Origin: Crocinitomicaceae bacterium
GTDB lineage: Bacteria > Bacteroidota > Bacteroidia > Flavobacteriales_D > Crocinitomicaceae
Assembly (NCBI GenBank): GCA_023957475.1
Contig: JAMLHA010000012.1
Coordinates: forward strand, 40,940 to 104,939
Direction of reading: 5' to 3'
DNA length: 64,000 nt
Both the position numbers and the translations under genes were made by a program. The notes under the pieces are model-generated. The model ran no database searches. It worked only from the letters and a program-made list of their open reading frames with translations, and was not told where the DNA came from. This document shows positions 28,683 through 36,575 of the stretch, piece after piece. Within the stretch, counting starts at the first letter, position 1; each line of letters begins with the position of its first letter.

Positions 28683-29102
28683 ATGAAAAAACATGTCGCA
28701 AATGCCGTATGGAATGGTTCAATTAAAGAAGGAAAAGGAACAATTACAACAAAGAGTAAAGTTTTAGACAACAGTAATTACTCGTTCAAAACACGATTTG
28801 AGGATGGTGCAGGAACAAACCCAGATGAATTAATGGCAGCATCACACGCAGGGTGTTTTGCTATGGCGTTAAGTTTGATTTTAGGGAAACATGGTTATAC
28901 TCCTGATTCAATTAATGTTAAAGCCGAAATAACTATGGATCCTGAAAAATTAGAGTTAACAGGTTCGCATTTGACTTTAAAAGCAAAAATTCCAGCAATT
29001 TCTCAAGAAGTATTTTTAGAATGCGCAAATGCTGCAAAAGATAATTGTCCAATCAGTAAAGCGTTGACCTTCCCTATCTCAATGGAAGCAACTTTACTAT
29101 AA
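28683..29102 (+). CDS. OsmC family peroxiredoxin
   Basis: The 139-residue protein fits the OsmC/Ohr family of thiol peroxidases. The two catalytic cysteines are in SHAGCFAMALS and AKDNCPISKAL, and the start KHVANAVWNGSIKEGKG is typical of the OsmC subgroup. It would reduce organic hydroperoxides in the cytoplasm. It heads a four-gene run with two AhpD-like proteins and a short-chain dehydrogenase, spaced 10, 17 and -4 bases apart, which suggests one stress-response operon. Confidence 0.93.
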   Translation: MKKHVANAVWNGSIKEGKGTITTKSKVLDNSNYSFKTRFEDGAGTNPDELMAASHAGCFAMALSLILGKHGYTPDSINVKAEITMDPEKLELTGSHLTLKAKIPAISQEVFLECANAAKDNCPISKALTFPISMEATLL

Positions 29103-29112
29103 TTAATAAGTC

Positions 29113-29445
29113 ATGAGTGATCATAAAGAAATGTATCCTGAAGCCACTTCTGAAATTAGAAAATTAAAGGCTTCATTAGCGCCAAAACAAATGGATGCAT
29201 GGCGTAATTTCAGTAAAACTGTTTTTAAAGAAGGAGTTTTGGATGAAAAAACAAAGCAGTTGATTGCTGTGGCAGTAGCCCATGTTACTCAATGTCCATA
29301 TTGCATTAAATCGCATGTGCCGGATGCTCAAAAAGCAGGCGCATCTAAAGAAGAAATCATGGAAGCAATTTGGGTTGCCGCAGAAATGCGTTCAGGAGCA
29401 GCTTATGCCCACGCAACGATTGCTGTAGATGCAATGATTGATTAA
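29113..29445 (+). CDS. Carboxymuconolactone decarboxylase/AhpD-like protein (first)
   Basis: The 110-residue protein has the AhpD-fold signature TQCPYCIKSHVPDAQKAG with the CxxC plus following His of AhpD alkylhydroperoxidases, and AAEMRSGAAYAHA in the second helix pair. Such proteins act as small thiol-disulfide peroxidase partners. It belongs to the OsmC operon and is followed by a second protein of the same fold. Confidence 0.9.
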   Translation: MSDHKEMYPEATSEIRKLKASLAPKQMDAWRNFSKTVFKEGVLDEKTKQLIAVAVAHVTQCPYCIKSHVPDAQKAGASKEEIMEAIWVAAEMRSGAAYAHATIAVDAMID

Positions 29446-29462
29446 ATTTATAAAAAAATTAT

Positions 29463-29915
29463 ATGAAGAAGAGATTAGATTACTACAAAGCTTCTCCTGA
29501 AGCAACAAAAGGATTAATTGAACTAGAGATATATGCTAAAAAATGTGGCATTGAAACTAGTTTGTATGAATTGGTCAAAACAAGAGCTTCTCAAATCAAC
29601 GGCTGTGCTTATTGCTTGGATATGCATACCAAAGACGCAAGAAAAGCTGGTGAAACAGAGCAACGTTTGTATGGGCTTTCTGCTTGGAGAGAAGCACCGT
29701 ACTATTCAGATAGAGAAAGAGCTGCATTGGCTTGGACTGAAGCTGTTACCCTTATTCATAAACATCAAGTAACAGATGAATTGTACGAAGAAGCTTTGAA
29801 AAATTTTTCTGAAAAAGAATTGGTGGATTTAACAATGATTATCAATGCTATCAATAGCTGGAACCGTTTGGCAATAGCATTTCATGTTGAAGCAGGAACT
29901 TATCAACCAGCATGA
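29463..29915 (+). CDS. Carboxymuconolactone decarboxylase/AhpD-like protein (second)
   Basis: The 150-residue protein has KTRASQINGCAYCLDMHTKDA, with CxxC followed by His, and ERAALAWTEAVTLI, typical of the longer AhpD-like family often annotated as alkylhydroperoxidase. Its TGA overlaps the ATG of the following dehydrogenase (ATGA). With OsmC and the first AhpD-like protein it probably handles organic peroxides. The thiol partner is unknown. Confidence 0.92.
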   Translation: MKKRLDYYKASPEATKGLIELEIYAKKCGIETSLYELVKTRASQINGCAYCLDMHTKDARKAGETEQRLYGLSAWREAPYYSDRERAALAWTEAVTLIHKHQVTDELYEEALKNFSEKELVDLTMIINAINSWNRLAIAFHVEAGTYQPA

Positions 29916-30634
29916 AACTTAAAGGAAAAATAGTTGTATTAACCGGAGTAACTGGAGGCTTAGGCACTGCAGTTGCTTCGGCTCTTATAAAAAAAGGAGC
30001 TACTGTTTATGGTATAGGTAGAAATGAATTGAAATTAAACCAGTTGTCAGAACGTTTGGGTGCTTCTTTTAAAAAAGTTCAGTGCGATATTTCAAACAAA
30101 AAAGAAGTAGCAAATTGGGTGAAAACAACCTTCTCCTCTACTAATTCTCCAGCTGTTTTAATCAACAATGCTGGTGTTGGTTCTTTTCATAAAATTGAAG
30201 AAACAACGTCTGAAGTATGGGAAGAAATGGTGAATACAAATTTGAATGGTATGTATTACATCACTTCCTTGCTAACACCTTTTATGAAAAATAATACTGA
30301 TTCTTCACACATTATCAATATTGGTTCAATTTTAGGTAAAGTCGGAAGAGCCGATAGTGCTGCTTATTGTACAACAAAATTTGGTGTGCAAGGTTTTAGC
30401 CAGTCATTGAACTTGGAATTGCGTTTCTTTAATATAAAAGTGACGTGTATAAATCCAGGATCAATTGAAACTGATTTCTTTGAAACGTCAGGTATAAAAG
30501 CGCATGCAAATATGTTGCAACCTAAAGAATTGGCAAAAACAATTCTTCATGTACTTGAAACAGCTGATAATTTATTAATCGATGAGATTACTCTTCGTCC
30601 ATTGAATCCAAAAACACCGATTAAAAATCATTAA
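29912..30634 (+). CDS. Short-chain dehydrogenase/reductase (3-oxoacyl-ACP reductase-like)
   Basis: The 240-residue classical SDR has the nucleotide motif TGVTGGLGTAVASAL, NNAGVGS, the catalytic Ser in NIGSILGKVG and YxxxK as YCTTKFG. It likely uses NADP(H) on a carbonyl or alcohol substrate that cannot be named. It ends the OsmC/AhpD/AhpD operon by ATGA coupling; a link to aldehydes or ketones arising from lipid peroxides is an inference. Its stop overlaps the convergent channel gene by four bases. Confidence 0.9.
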   Translation: MKLKGKIVVLTGVTGGLGTAVASALIKKGATVYGIGRNELKLNQLSERLGASFKKVQCDISNKKEVANWVKTTFSSTNSPAVLINNAGVGSFHKIEETTSEVWEEMVNTNLNGMYYITSLLTPFMKNNTDSSHIINIGSILGKVGRADSAAYCTTKFGVQGFSQSLNLELRFFNIKVTCINPGSIETDFFETSGIKAHANMLQPKELAKTILHVLETADNLLIDEITLRPLNPKTPIKNH

Positions 30635-31425
30635 TGATGCGCTTTTTTCTTAAATGTTAGATATAGAGGAATAGCAGTCATCAAAACACCACCAACAATG
30701 TTGCCGAGTGTTGCTGGAATTTGATTCCACAACCACCAATCCGATATTGTTATCTCTGCTTTTAATAGAATAGCTGTTGGGATTACAAACATATTTACAA
30801 CGCTGTGTTCTAAGCCTAGTGCAAAGAATAAGAATATGGGCAACCAAAGAGCTACAATTCTCCCAATTGTTGATGTTGAAACAGTTCCCATAACACCGCC
30901 CATAGTTACCATCCAATTGCATAAAAATGCTTTTGTAAATACAATAACCAATCCAATTGAACCAAGTGACTTGTATGCCAATGTTTTATCTTGAGCAACA
31001 TGAATGATTTTATCAATGATATCATGGTCATAATTTCTGCCTAACTGTGTGATATACACAAAAAACAACATTCCAAAAAAGATGCTTCCAATTAGATTGC
31101 CTGTAAAAGCCCATACCCAACTATGGAGTAAGTCTTTCAGTGTGCTTTGTCCGTCCATGACTGACATTGGTACAATTGCAAAATTACTTGTTACAAGTTC
31201 ATAACCTATTAGGATGATAATTGCAAACCCAACAGGAAATGCAAGTGCTCCTAAAAAGTACATACTTGATTGTATCGCAACTGTATAGGCTAAAACAGTT
31301 GATATTCCTAATAAAGCTCCCGATTGAAATCCTCGAATTAAAATGTCTCTAATCGGAAGTTTTGATTTATAGGATCCCATGTAGATAAGAACATTTACTA
31401 TTTCGTCAGTTTTCTTACTATCCAT
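30631..31425 (-). CDS. Formate/nitrite transporter (FNT) family channel
   Basis: The 264-residue membrane protein has six predicted helices and FNT-type motifs: GFQSGALLGISTVLAYTVAI, FPVGFAIIILIGYELVTSNF, CNWMVTMGGVMG and LGLEHSVVNMFVIP, the last containing the conserved His of the FNT pore. These pentameric channels move formate, nitrite, lactate or hydrosulfide. With a narI remnant 5 kb away, nitrite is an attractive but unproven substrate. A 16-bp perfect palindrome lies upstream at 31473-31488. Confidence 0.9.
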   Translation of the reverse strand: MDSKKTDEIVNVLIYMGSYKSKLPIRDILIRGFQSGALLGISTVLAYTVAIQSSMYFLGALAFPVGFAIIILIGYELVTSNFAIVPMSVMDGQSTLKDLLHSWVWAFTGNLIGSIFFGMLFFVYITQLGRNYDHDIIDKIIHVAQDKTLAYKSLGSIGLVIVFTKAFLCNWMVTMGGVMGTVSTSTIGRIVALWLPIFLFFALGLEHSVVNMFVIPTAILLKAEITISDWWLWNQIPATLGNIVGGVLMTAIPLYLTFKKKAHH

Positions 31426-31472
31426 TTGACTTAATTTTAGTGATTTAACTTAGTTTTCGTCCTAAAAATAGT

Positions 31473-31488
31473 TGTATTTTAAAATACA
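31473..31488. promoter_or_regulatory. Perfect 16-bp palindrome upstream of the FNT gene
   Basis: TGTATTTTAAAATACA lies 48 bases before the minus-strand ATG at 31425. It is fully symmetric and AT-rich, so an operator is possible but chance cannot be excluded. Confidence 0.3.
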
Positions 31489-31550
31489 TAACGGATTTCA
31501 ATAGAAATTACGACTAATACAGAATCATTCTTAATAAGGACAAAATTGTC

Positions 31551-32350
31551 TTATTTAAAATTAATCAAACTTTCTTTGATTAGAATTGCCAGTTTACGGG
31601 CACTTCCCCATCTAAATCCACTGATTAAACCAGATGATTGGACAACACGATGACAAGGAATTAAAATAGCAATAGGATTACTTCCAATAGCAGTTCCGAC
31701 AGCTCGGACGGTTGATGAATTAAATTTGCAATTTCTTTGTAAGTTGTAATAGATCCAAATTGAATTTGCAAAAGCGCATTCCATACTTTTAATTGAAAAT
31801 TGGTACCCATCAAATGGAATGTAATTGGCTTGTTTTTATCAATTTTGTAATTTATGAAATCTGCATAAAGTTGATGGAAAATAGCTTGTTGCTCAATAAA
31901 ATTTGCGTTTGTAAAATGTGATTTTAGTTTATTAATCGCTTCAACCTTATTCTCTTCAAAATGAATATAACATACGCCACTATCTGTTGATGCAATTACC
32001 ACTTTCCCAAATTGAGTTTCATTAAACGAGTAATGAATGTTCAATGAAGAAATAGCTTCTGTGTTGAGTGGAATGATTTTAAAGTTTGGTAATTCAATGT
32101 ATTGATTTTCAGTTTTTAAACTAAATATATCTAACTGAATAGTTGAAGTAATTTTAGATTTTATGAAGTTACCAGTTGTTAGCTTTATGAAATCATCAAA
32201 TTCAACTCCTGACCATTTTTTTACTGCTTGATAAATTTCGTTTTCGGTACAATTTAACTGTACACAAACGGAATTAATCAATTTTTCTGATTTAGAGAAG
32301 ATCTGATGTTCTGTTAGTAGTTTCTCTATGATATAGTAATCTGTATTCAC
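31551..32350 (-). pseudogene. Ada/Ogt-type methylated-DNA-protein cysteine methyltransferase, frameshifted
   Basis: Two minus-strand frames make one product. The first part has an AraC-like N-terminal region (KLINSVCVQLNCTENEIYQA, about residues 20-70), then an Ogt N-domain and the start of the methyltransferase core LKVWNALLQIQFGSITTYKE. The rest lies in another frame: STVRAVGTAIGSNPIAILIP and the active site PCHRVV with SGFRWGSARK. The break falls near 31705-31712 within CCGTCCGAG, where the usual PSAVRAVG of the family is disrupted; about five bases seem lost, and no homopolymer is involved, so mutation is likelier than sequencing error. GTG 32350 is my start; the TTG at 32377 would lie inside the carB terminator. 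The Ada N-terminal zinc domain is absent. Confidence 0.72.
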
Positions 32351-32363
32351 AAAAATGTTGAAA

Positions 32364-32389
32364 TAAAAAACGGGCAAATAAATGCCCGT
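32364..32389 (-). terminator. Intrinsic terminator after the first carB
   Basis: ACGGGCA (32370-32376) and TGCCCGT (32383-32389) form a stem around an AT-rich loop, with a T run on the minus strand just past it. It lies 18 bases after the carB stop at 32407. Confidence 0.85.
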
Positions 32390-32406
32390 CTATATTTTTC
32401 TTCGTA

Positions 32407-35220
32407 TTACCTTGATAAGTGCATGTTTCTTTTTGCATAAATATCCATAAAGAAAGGATCTCTGAGGTCTTTTATAAACTGGATTGCTTCACCAGTAGAT
32501 TTCATTTCAGGACCTAGTTCTTTTTTCACTTCAGGGAACTTATTGTATGAGAATACAGGTATTTTGATAGCATATCCTTCTTTTTTCGGATTGAAAGTAA
32601 AATCTGTAACCTTTTTCTCACCCAACATTATTTTTGTTGCATAGTTCACATACGGCTCGTCATAAGCTTTTGCAATGAAAGGTACTGTTCTTGAAGCACG
32701 TGGATTGGCTTCAATTACATATACTTTATCATCTTTTACAACGTATTGAATATTGATTAAACCAACAGTTTTCAATGCTACAGCCACCTTTTTAGTAATC
32801 TCAATGATTTGTGTCATCACTAAATCTCCTAAATTATATGGTGGGAGAACGGCATAAGAATCACCTGAGTGAATCCCAGCTGGCTCGATGTGTTGCATAA
32901 TACCAATGATATAAACATTTTCTCCATCACAAATAGCATCAGCTTCGCATTCAACAGCACCACCAATAAAGTGATCCAATAGAATGTGATTTGCACCCAT
33001 TTCTCCAATAATATCAACAACGTGTTGCTCTAACTCCTCTTCATTGATGACGATTTTCATCTTTTGTCCACCCAATACATAAGAAGGGCGAACCAATAAT
33101 GGAAAGCCTAAATCTTTTGATAGCTCCAACGCTTGTTCGGCACTTTCTACTACTCCGTATTTAGGGAATAGTACATTGTTTTCTTCCAGCATTTTAGAAA
33201 AACGTCCTCTATCTTCAGCTAAATCTAAAGCTTCAAAACTCGTGCCAATAATTGGAATACCGTAGCGATTTAACTTCTCAGCTAATTTCAACGCTGTCTG
33301 ACCTCCCAACTGAACGATTACACCTTCTGGTTTCTCGTGTTGAATGATGTCGTAAATATGTTCCCAAAACACTGGTTCAAAATACAATTTATCAGCGGTA
33401 TCAGCATCGGTTGAAACAGTTTCTGGATTACAGTTGATCATGATGGTTTCATAACCACATTCTTTTGCGGCAAGTACACCATGAACACAAGAATAATCAA
33501 ATTCAATACCTTGACCGATTCTATTGGGTCCAGAACCCAAGATAACCACTTTTTTCTTTGGAGTGACAGGGCTTTCATCAGCAACACCGAATGTTGAATA
33601 ATAAAAAGGAGAATATTCTTCTAATTCAGGTGCAAATGGATCCACTACGTTGAATACACGTTTTACACCCAATTCCTCTCGCTTTTTATAAACTTCTGAT
33701 TCCAAACATCTCAATAAATGAGCAATCTGACGATCAGCGTATCCTCGTTCTTTTGCTTCAAGCATTAACTCACGAGAAATATCATCAATGCGGTGTTTTT
33801 CAATTTTTCGTTCCAAGTCAATAAGTTCTTCAATCTGACGTAAGTACCAAATATCGATTTTAGTTTTGTCTTGAATTGTTTTAAACGGAATACCTAATTT
33901 AATGGCATCGTAGATATGGAAAAGACGATTCCAAGAAGGATTTTCCAATGATTGTAAGATTTCTTGTTGATTGGTCAATTCTTTTCCGTCTGCACCCAAT
34001 CCATTTCTTCCTATTTCAAGTGATTGACATGCTTTTTGTAGCGCTTCTTGGAAGTTGCGACCGATTCCCATGACCTCACCAACAGATTTCATTTGAAGGC
34101 CAAGTTCACGATTAGCACCTTTGAATTTATTGAAATTCCAACGAGGAATCTTAACGATAACGTAATCAAAGTTAGGTTCTTTGAAATTAAATTCAGCACC
34201 TCCACTCTTTTTCAATACCTCTCTAAGTGTGTATCCTAAGGCTAATTTAGTAGCGATTTTGGCAATAGGAAAACCTGTTGCTTTTGAAGCCAATGCTGAT
34301 GAGCGAGAAACACGTGGATTGATTTCAACTACCAAAACTTCAGAATCATCTGGACTAACGGCAAATTGAACATTGCAACCACCCACAAATTCACCCATTG
34401 AACGAACCATTTTAAAGGCTTGTTCTCTCATTTTTTCGTATGTCTCTTCAGCCAAAGCCAAAGCTGGGGCAACTGTTATGGAATCACCAGTGTGGATCCC
34501 CATTGGGTCAAAATTCTCAATGCAGCAAACCACCATCATGTTGTCTTCTGCATCTCGAATAACTTCATATTCATATTCTCTCCAACCAATTAACGCTTTG
34601 TCAATCATTACTTCGTGGATAGGAGAAAGTTCTAAACCTCTTTCTAATAATGTGTCAAATTCTTCTTTTGTGTGAACAAATGCTGCTCCTGCTCCACCAA
34701 GTGTAAAAGAGGAACGAACACACAATGGAAAACCAAATTTTTGAGCAATTTCTTTACCTTCTAAGAATGATCGAGCTGTTTTTTGAGCTGGAAGTTTCAT
34801 TCCAATTTTTTCCATTGCTTCTTTAAACAATTCTCTATCTTCAGCAATTTTGATTGCATCGACATCAGCACCTATCATTTGAACGTTGTATTCTTCCCAA
34901 ATACCCATTTCGTCACACTTCATCGAAAGATTTAACGCTGTTTGTCCACCCATTGTAGGTAAAACCGCATCAATCTTATGTGTTTTAAGAATCTCAATAA
35001 TTGATTCAGGTTCAAGAGGTTTCAAATAAACATTATCAGCGGTCATTTTGTCCGTCATGATAGTTGCTGGATTTGAATTGATTAAGGTAACCTCAATACC
35101 CTCTTCTCTAAGTGCTTTGGCTGCTTGAGTTCCAGAGTAATCGAACTCACACGCTTGGCCGATAACGATTGGTCCGCTCCCTATAATAAGAACAGACTTA
35201 ATTGAATTATTTTTTGGCAT
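32407..35220 (-). CDS. carB: Carbamoyl-phosphate synthase large subunit, downstream copy
   Basis: The 937-residue protein makes carbamoyl phosphate from bicarbonate, ATP and ammonia delivered by CarA. It contains two ATP-grasp halves, marked by GSGPIVIGQACEFDYSG at the start and GSGPNRIGQGIEFDYSC near residue 563, and the linker region between. The sequence ends after the second synthetase half (ELGPEMKSTGE, DPFFMDIYAKRNMHLSR) and lacks the ~130-residue MGS-like regulatory domain of E. coli CarB, so UMP or ornithine control as in E. coli is not expected. It lies 201 bases after carA and has a promoter element of its own. A second, similar copy precedes carA. Confidence 0.95.
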   Translation of the reverse strand: MPKNNSIKSVLIIGSGPIVIGQACEFDYSGTQAAKALREEGIEVTLINSNPATIMTDKMTADNVYLKPLEPESIIEILKTHKIDAVLPTMGGQTALNLSMKCDEMGIWEEYNVQMIGADVDAIKIAEDRELFKEAMEKIGMKLPAQKTARSFLEGKEIAQKFGFPLCVRSSFTLGGAGAAFVHTKEEFDTLLERGLELSPIHEVMIDKALIGWREYEYEVIRDAEDNMMVVCCIENFDPMGIHTGDSITVAPALALAEETYEKMREQAFKMVRSMGEFVGGCNVQFAVSPDDSEVLVVEINPRVSRSSALASKATGFPIAKIATKLALGYTLREVLKKSGGAEFNFKEPNFDYVIVKIPRWNFNKFKGANRELGLQMKSVGEVMGIGRNFQEALQKACQSLEIGRNGLGADGKELTNQQEILQSLENPSWNRLFHIYDAIKLGIPFKTIQDKTKIDIWYLRQIEELIDLERKIEKHRIDDISRELMLEAKERGYADRQIAHLLRCLESEVYKKREELGVKRVFNVVDPFAPELEEYSPFYYSTFGVADESPVTPKKKVVILGSGPNRIGQGIEFDYSCVHGVLAAKECGYETIMINCNPETVSTDADTADKLYFEPVFWEHIYDIIQHEKPEGVIVQLGGQTALKLAEKLNRYGIPIIGTSFEALDLAEDRGRFSKMLEENNVLFPKYGVVESAEQALELSKDLGFPLLVRPSYVLGGQKMKIVINEEELEQHVVDIIGEMGANHILLDHFIGGAVECEADAICDGENVYIIGIMQHIEPAGIHSGDSYAVLPPYNLGDLVMTQIIEITKKVAVALKTVGLINIQYVVKDDKVYVIEANPRASRTVPFIAKAYDEPYVNYATKIMLGEKKVTDFTFNPKKEGYAIKIPVFSYNKFPEVKKELGPEMKSTGEAIQFIKDLRDPFFMDIYAKRNMHLSR

Positions 35221-35272
35221 TTAACTAAGGTTTTTCAATTTGATGTTTGCTACGTTACAAACAAATTGAGTA

Positions 35273-35280
35273 CAAATTTA
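35273..35280 (-). promoter_or_regulatory. TAnnTTTG -7 element of the downstream carB
   Basis: On the minus strand TAAATTTG lies 52 bases before the ATG. The sequence from here to the start is recognisably similar to the leader of the other carB (TTTGTT-y-GTAACG and CAAATTGAAA are shared). Confidence 0.5.
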
Positions 35281-35421
35281 ATTTAAAACAACATTGATTG
35301 AAGGAAATACTTAAAAAGTTTTTTAACAAAATAAGTAAAATTGTTGAAAACTAAAAACAGCGAGCCATAAGTCTGTGTTTGTTATATTATTATCAGTTAA
35401 GTTGAATGAAATGAGTGTTTT

Positions 35422-36525
35422 TTAAACTTTTGCTTTCAAAATATTTGCAATAAATTGATCAAACAAATAACGAGAATCGTGTGGCCCAGCAGATGCTTCT
35501 GGATGGTATTGAACAGAAAAAACAGGTTTGTCTTTAATTGCTAATCCAGCTACAGTGTTGTCATTTAGATGAATATGTGTCAACTCCACAATTGGATTGG
35601 ATTCAATACTTTCTTTTGATACTACAAACCCATGATTTTGGGAAGTGATTTCACATTTTCCAGTCTTTAAATTTAAAATTGGGTGGTTGATTCCTCTGTG
35701 ACCATTAAACATTTTTTCGGTTTTTAAACCTAGTGACAATCCTAATAATTGATGTCCCAAACAGATGCCAAATACGGGTTTTCCTGCGTTTGAAACTTCT
35801 TTCACTAATTGAATGGAATCAGCCATTACTCCAGGATCACCAGGTCCATTTGATAACATGTATCCATCTGGTTCAAAAGTGTCTAATTCTTGTAAAGAAG
35901 TATGCATTGGAAATACTTTTACATGTGCTCCTCGTTCAACTAAGCAACGAATAATATTTTTCTTAATTCCAAAATCAACTACAGAAATTTTACAAATGGG
36001 ATTTTCTGGTTTAACTTCGTAAGCTGTTTTTGTGCATACTTTAGAAGATAATTCCAATCCACTCATAGACGGAACTTTGGATAATTGAGTTTTTAAATCT
36101 TCAATAGAAGTACCATCAGAAGAAATAATCGCATTCATTGCTCCTCTGCTTCGAATATGTCGAACCAATGCTCTTGTATCAATATCAGAAATACCAACTT
36201 TATTGTTTTTTAGCATTAAGTTTTCCATTGAATCATTTGCAGCTACACGAGAAAATGTTTTGGAAAAGTTTTTTGTAACCAAACCGGCAATCATCATTGA
36301 GTCGGATTCTATTTCATCGTCATGCACACCATAGTTTCCTATATGAGCTGTTGTCATAACCAATATCTGACCATAATAAGAAGGATCGGTAAAAACTTCT
36401 TGATACCCTGTCATTCCTGTGTTGAATGCAATTTCTCCGGTAGTTGTTCCAATTTTACCTATGGGTTTTCCATGGAATATTGTTCCGTCCTCCAAAATCA
36501 ATACTGCTGCTGTCTCGTTTTTCAT
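35422..36525 (-). CDS. carA: Carbamoyl-phosphate synthase small subunit
   Basis: The 367-residue glutaminase subunit has the N-terminal GKIGTTTGEIAFNTGMTGYQE motif and a class I glutamine amidotransferase domain with the nucleophile Cys in FGICLGHQLLGLSLG and the His/Glu pair in QYHPEAS. It hydrolyses glutamine and channels ammonia to CarB. It lies between two carB copies on the same strand: 50 bases after the upstream copy and 201 bases before the downstream copy. One CarA may serve both. Confidence 0.97.
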   Translation of the reverse strand: MKNETAAVLILEDGTIFHGKPIGKIGTTTGEIAFNTGMTGYQEVFTDPSYYGQILVMTTAHIGNYGVHDDEIESDSMMIAGLVTKNFSKTFSRVAANDSMENLMLKNNKVGISDIDTRALVRHIRSRGAMNAIISSDGTSIEDLKTQLSKVPSMSGLELSSKVCTKTAYEVKPENPICKISVVDFGIKKNIIRCLVERGAHVKVFPMHTSLQELDTFEPDGYMLSNGPGDPGVMADSIQLVKEVSNAGKPVFGICLGHQLLGLSLGLKTEKMFNGHRGINHPILNLKTGKCEITSQNHGFVVSKESIESNPIVELTHIHLNDNTVAGLAIKDKPVFSVQYHPEASAGPHDSRYLFDQFIANILKAKV

Positions 36526-36575
36526 TTCTTAATATTTAGTATAAGCCCAAAAAGGCTCATTGTCTTTTGTTGTTA

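Noticed and set aside
31532..31555. Inverted repeat near the Ada/Ogt stop as a terminator
   Set aside because: The arms have a bulge and no T run follows on either strand, so I do not call it.
32351..32377. TTG start for the Ada/Ogt gene
   Set aside because: It falls inside the intrinsic terminator of carB, so GTG 32350 is more likely.
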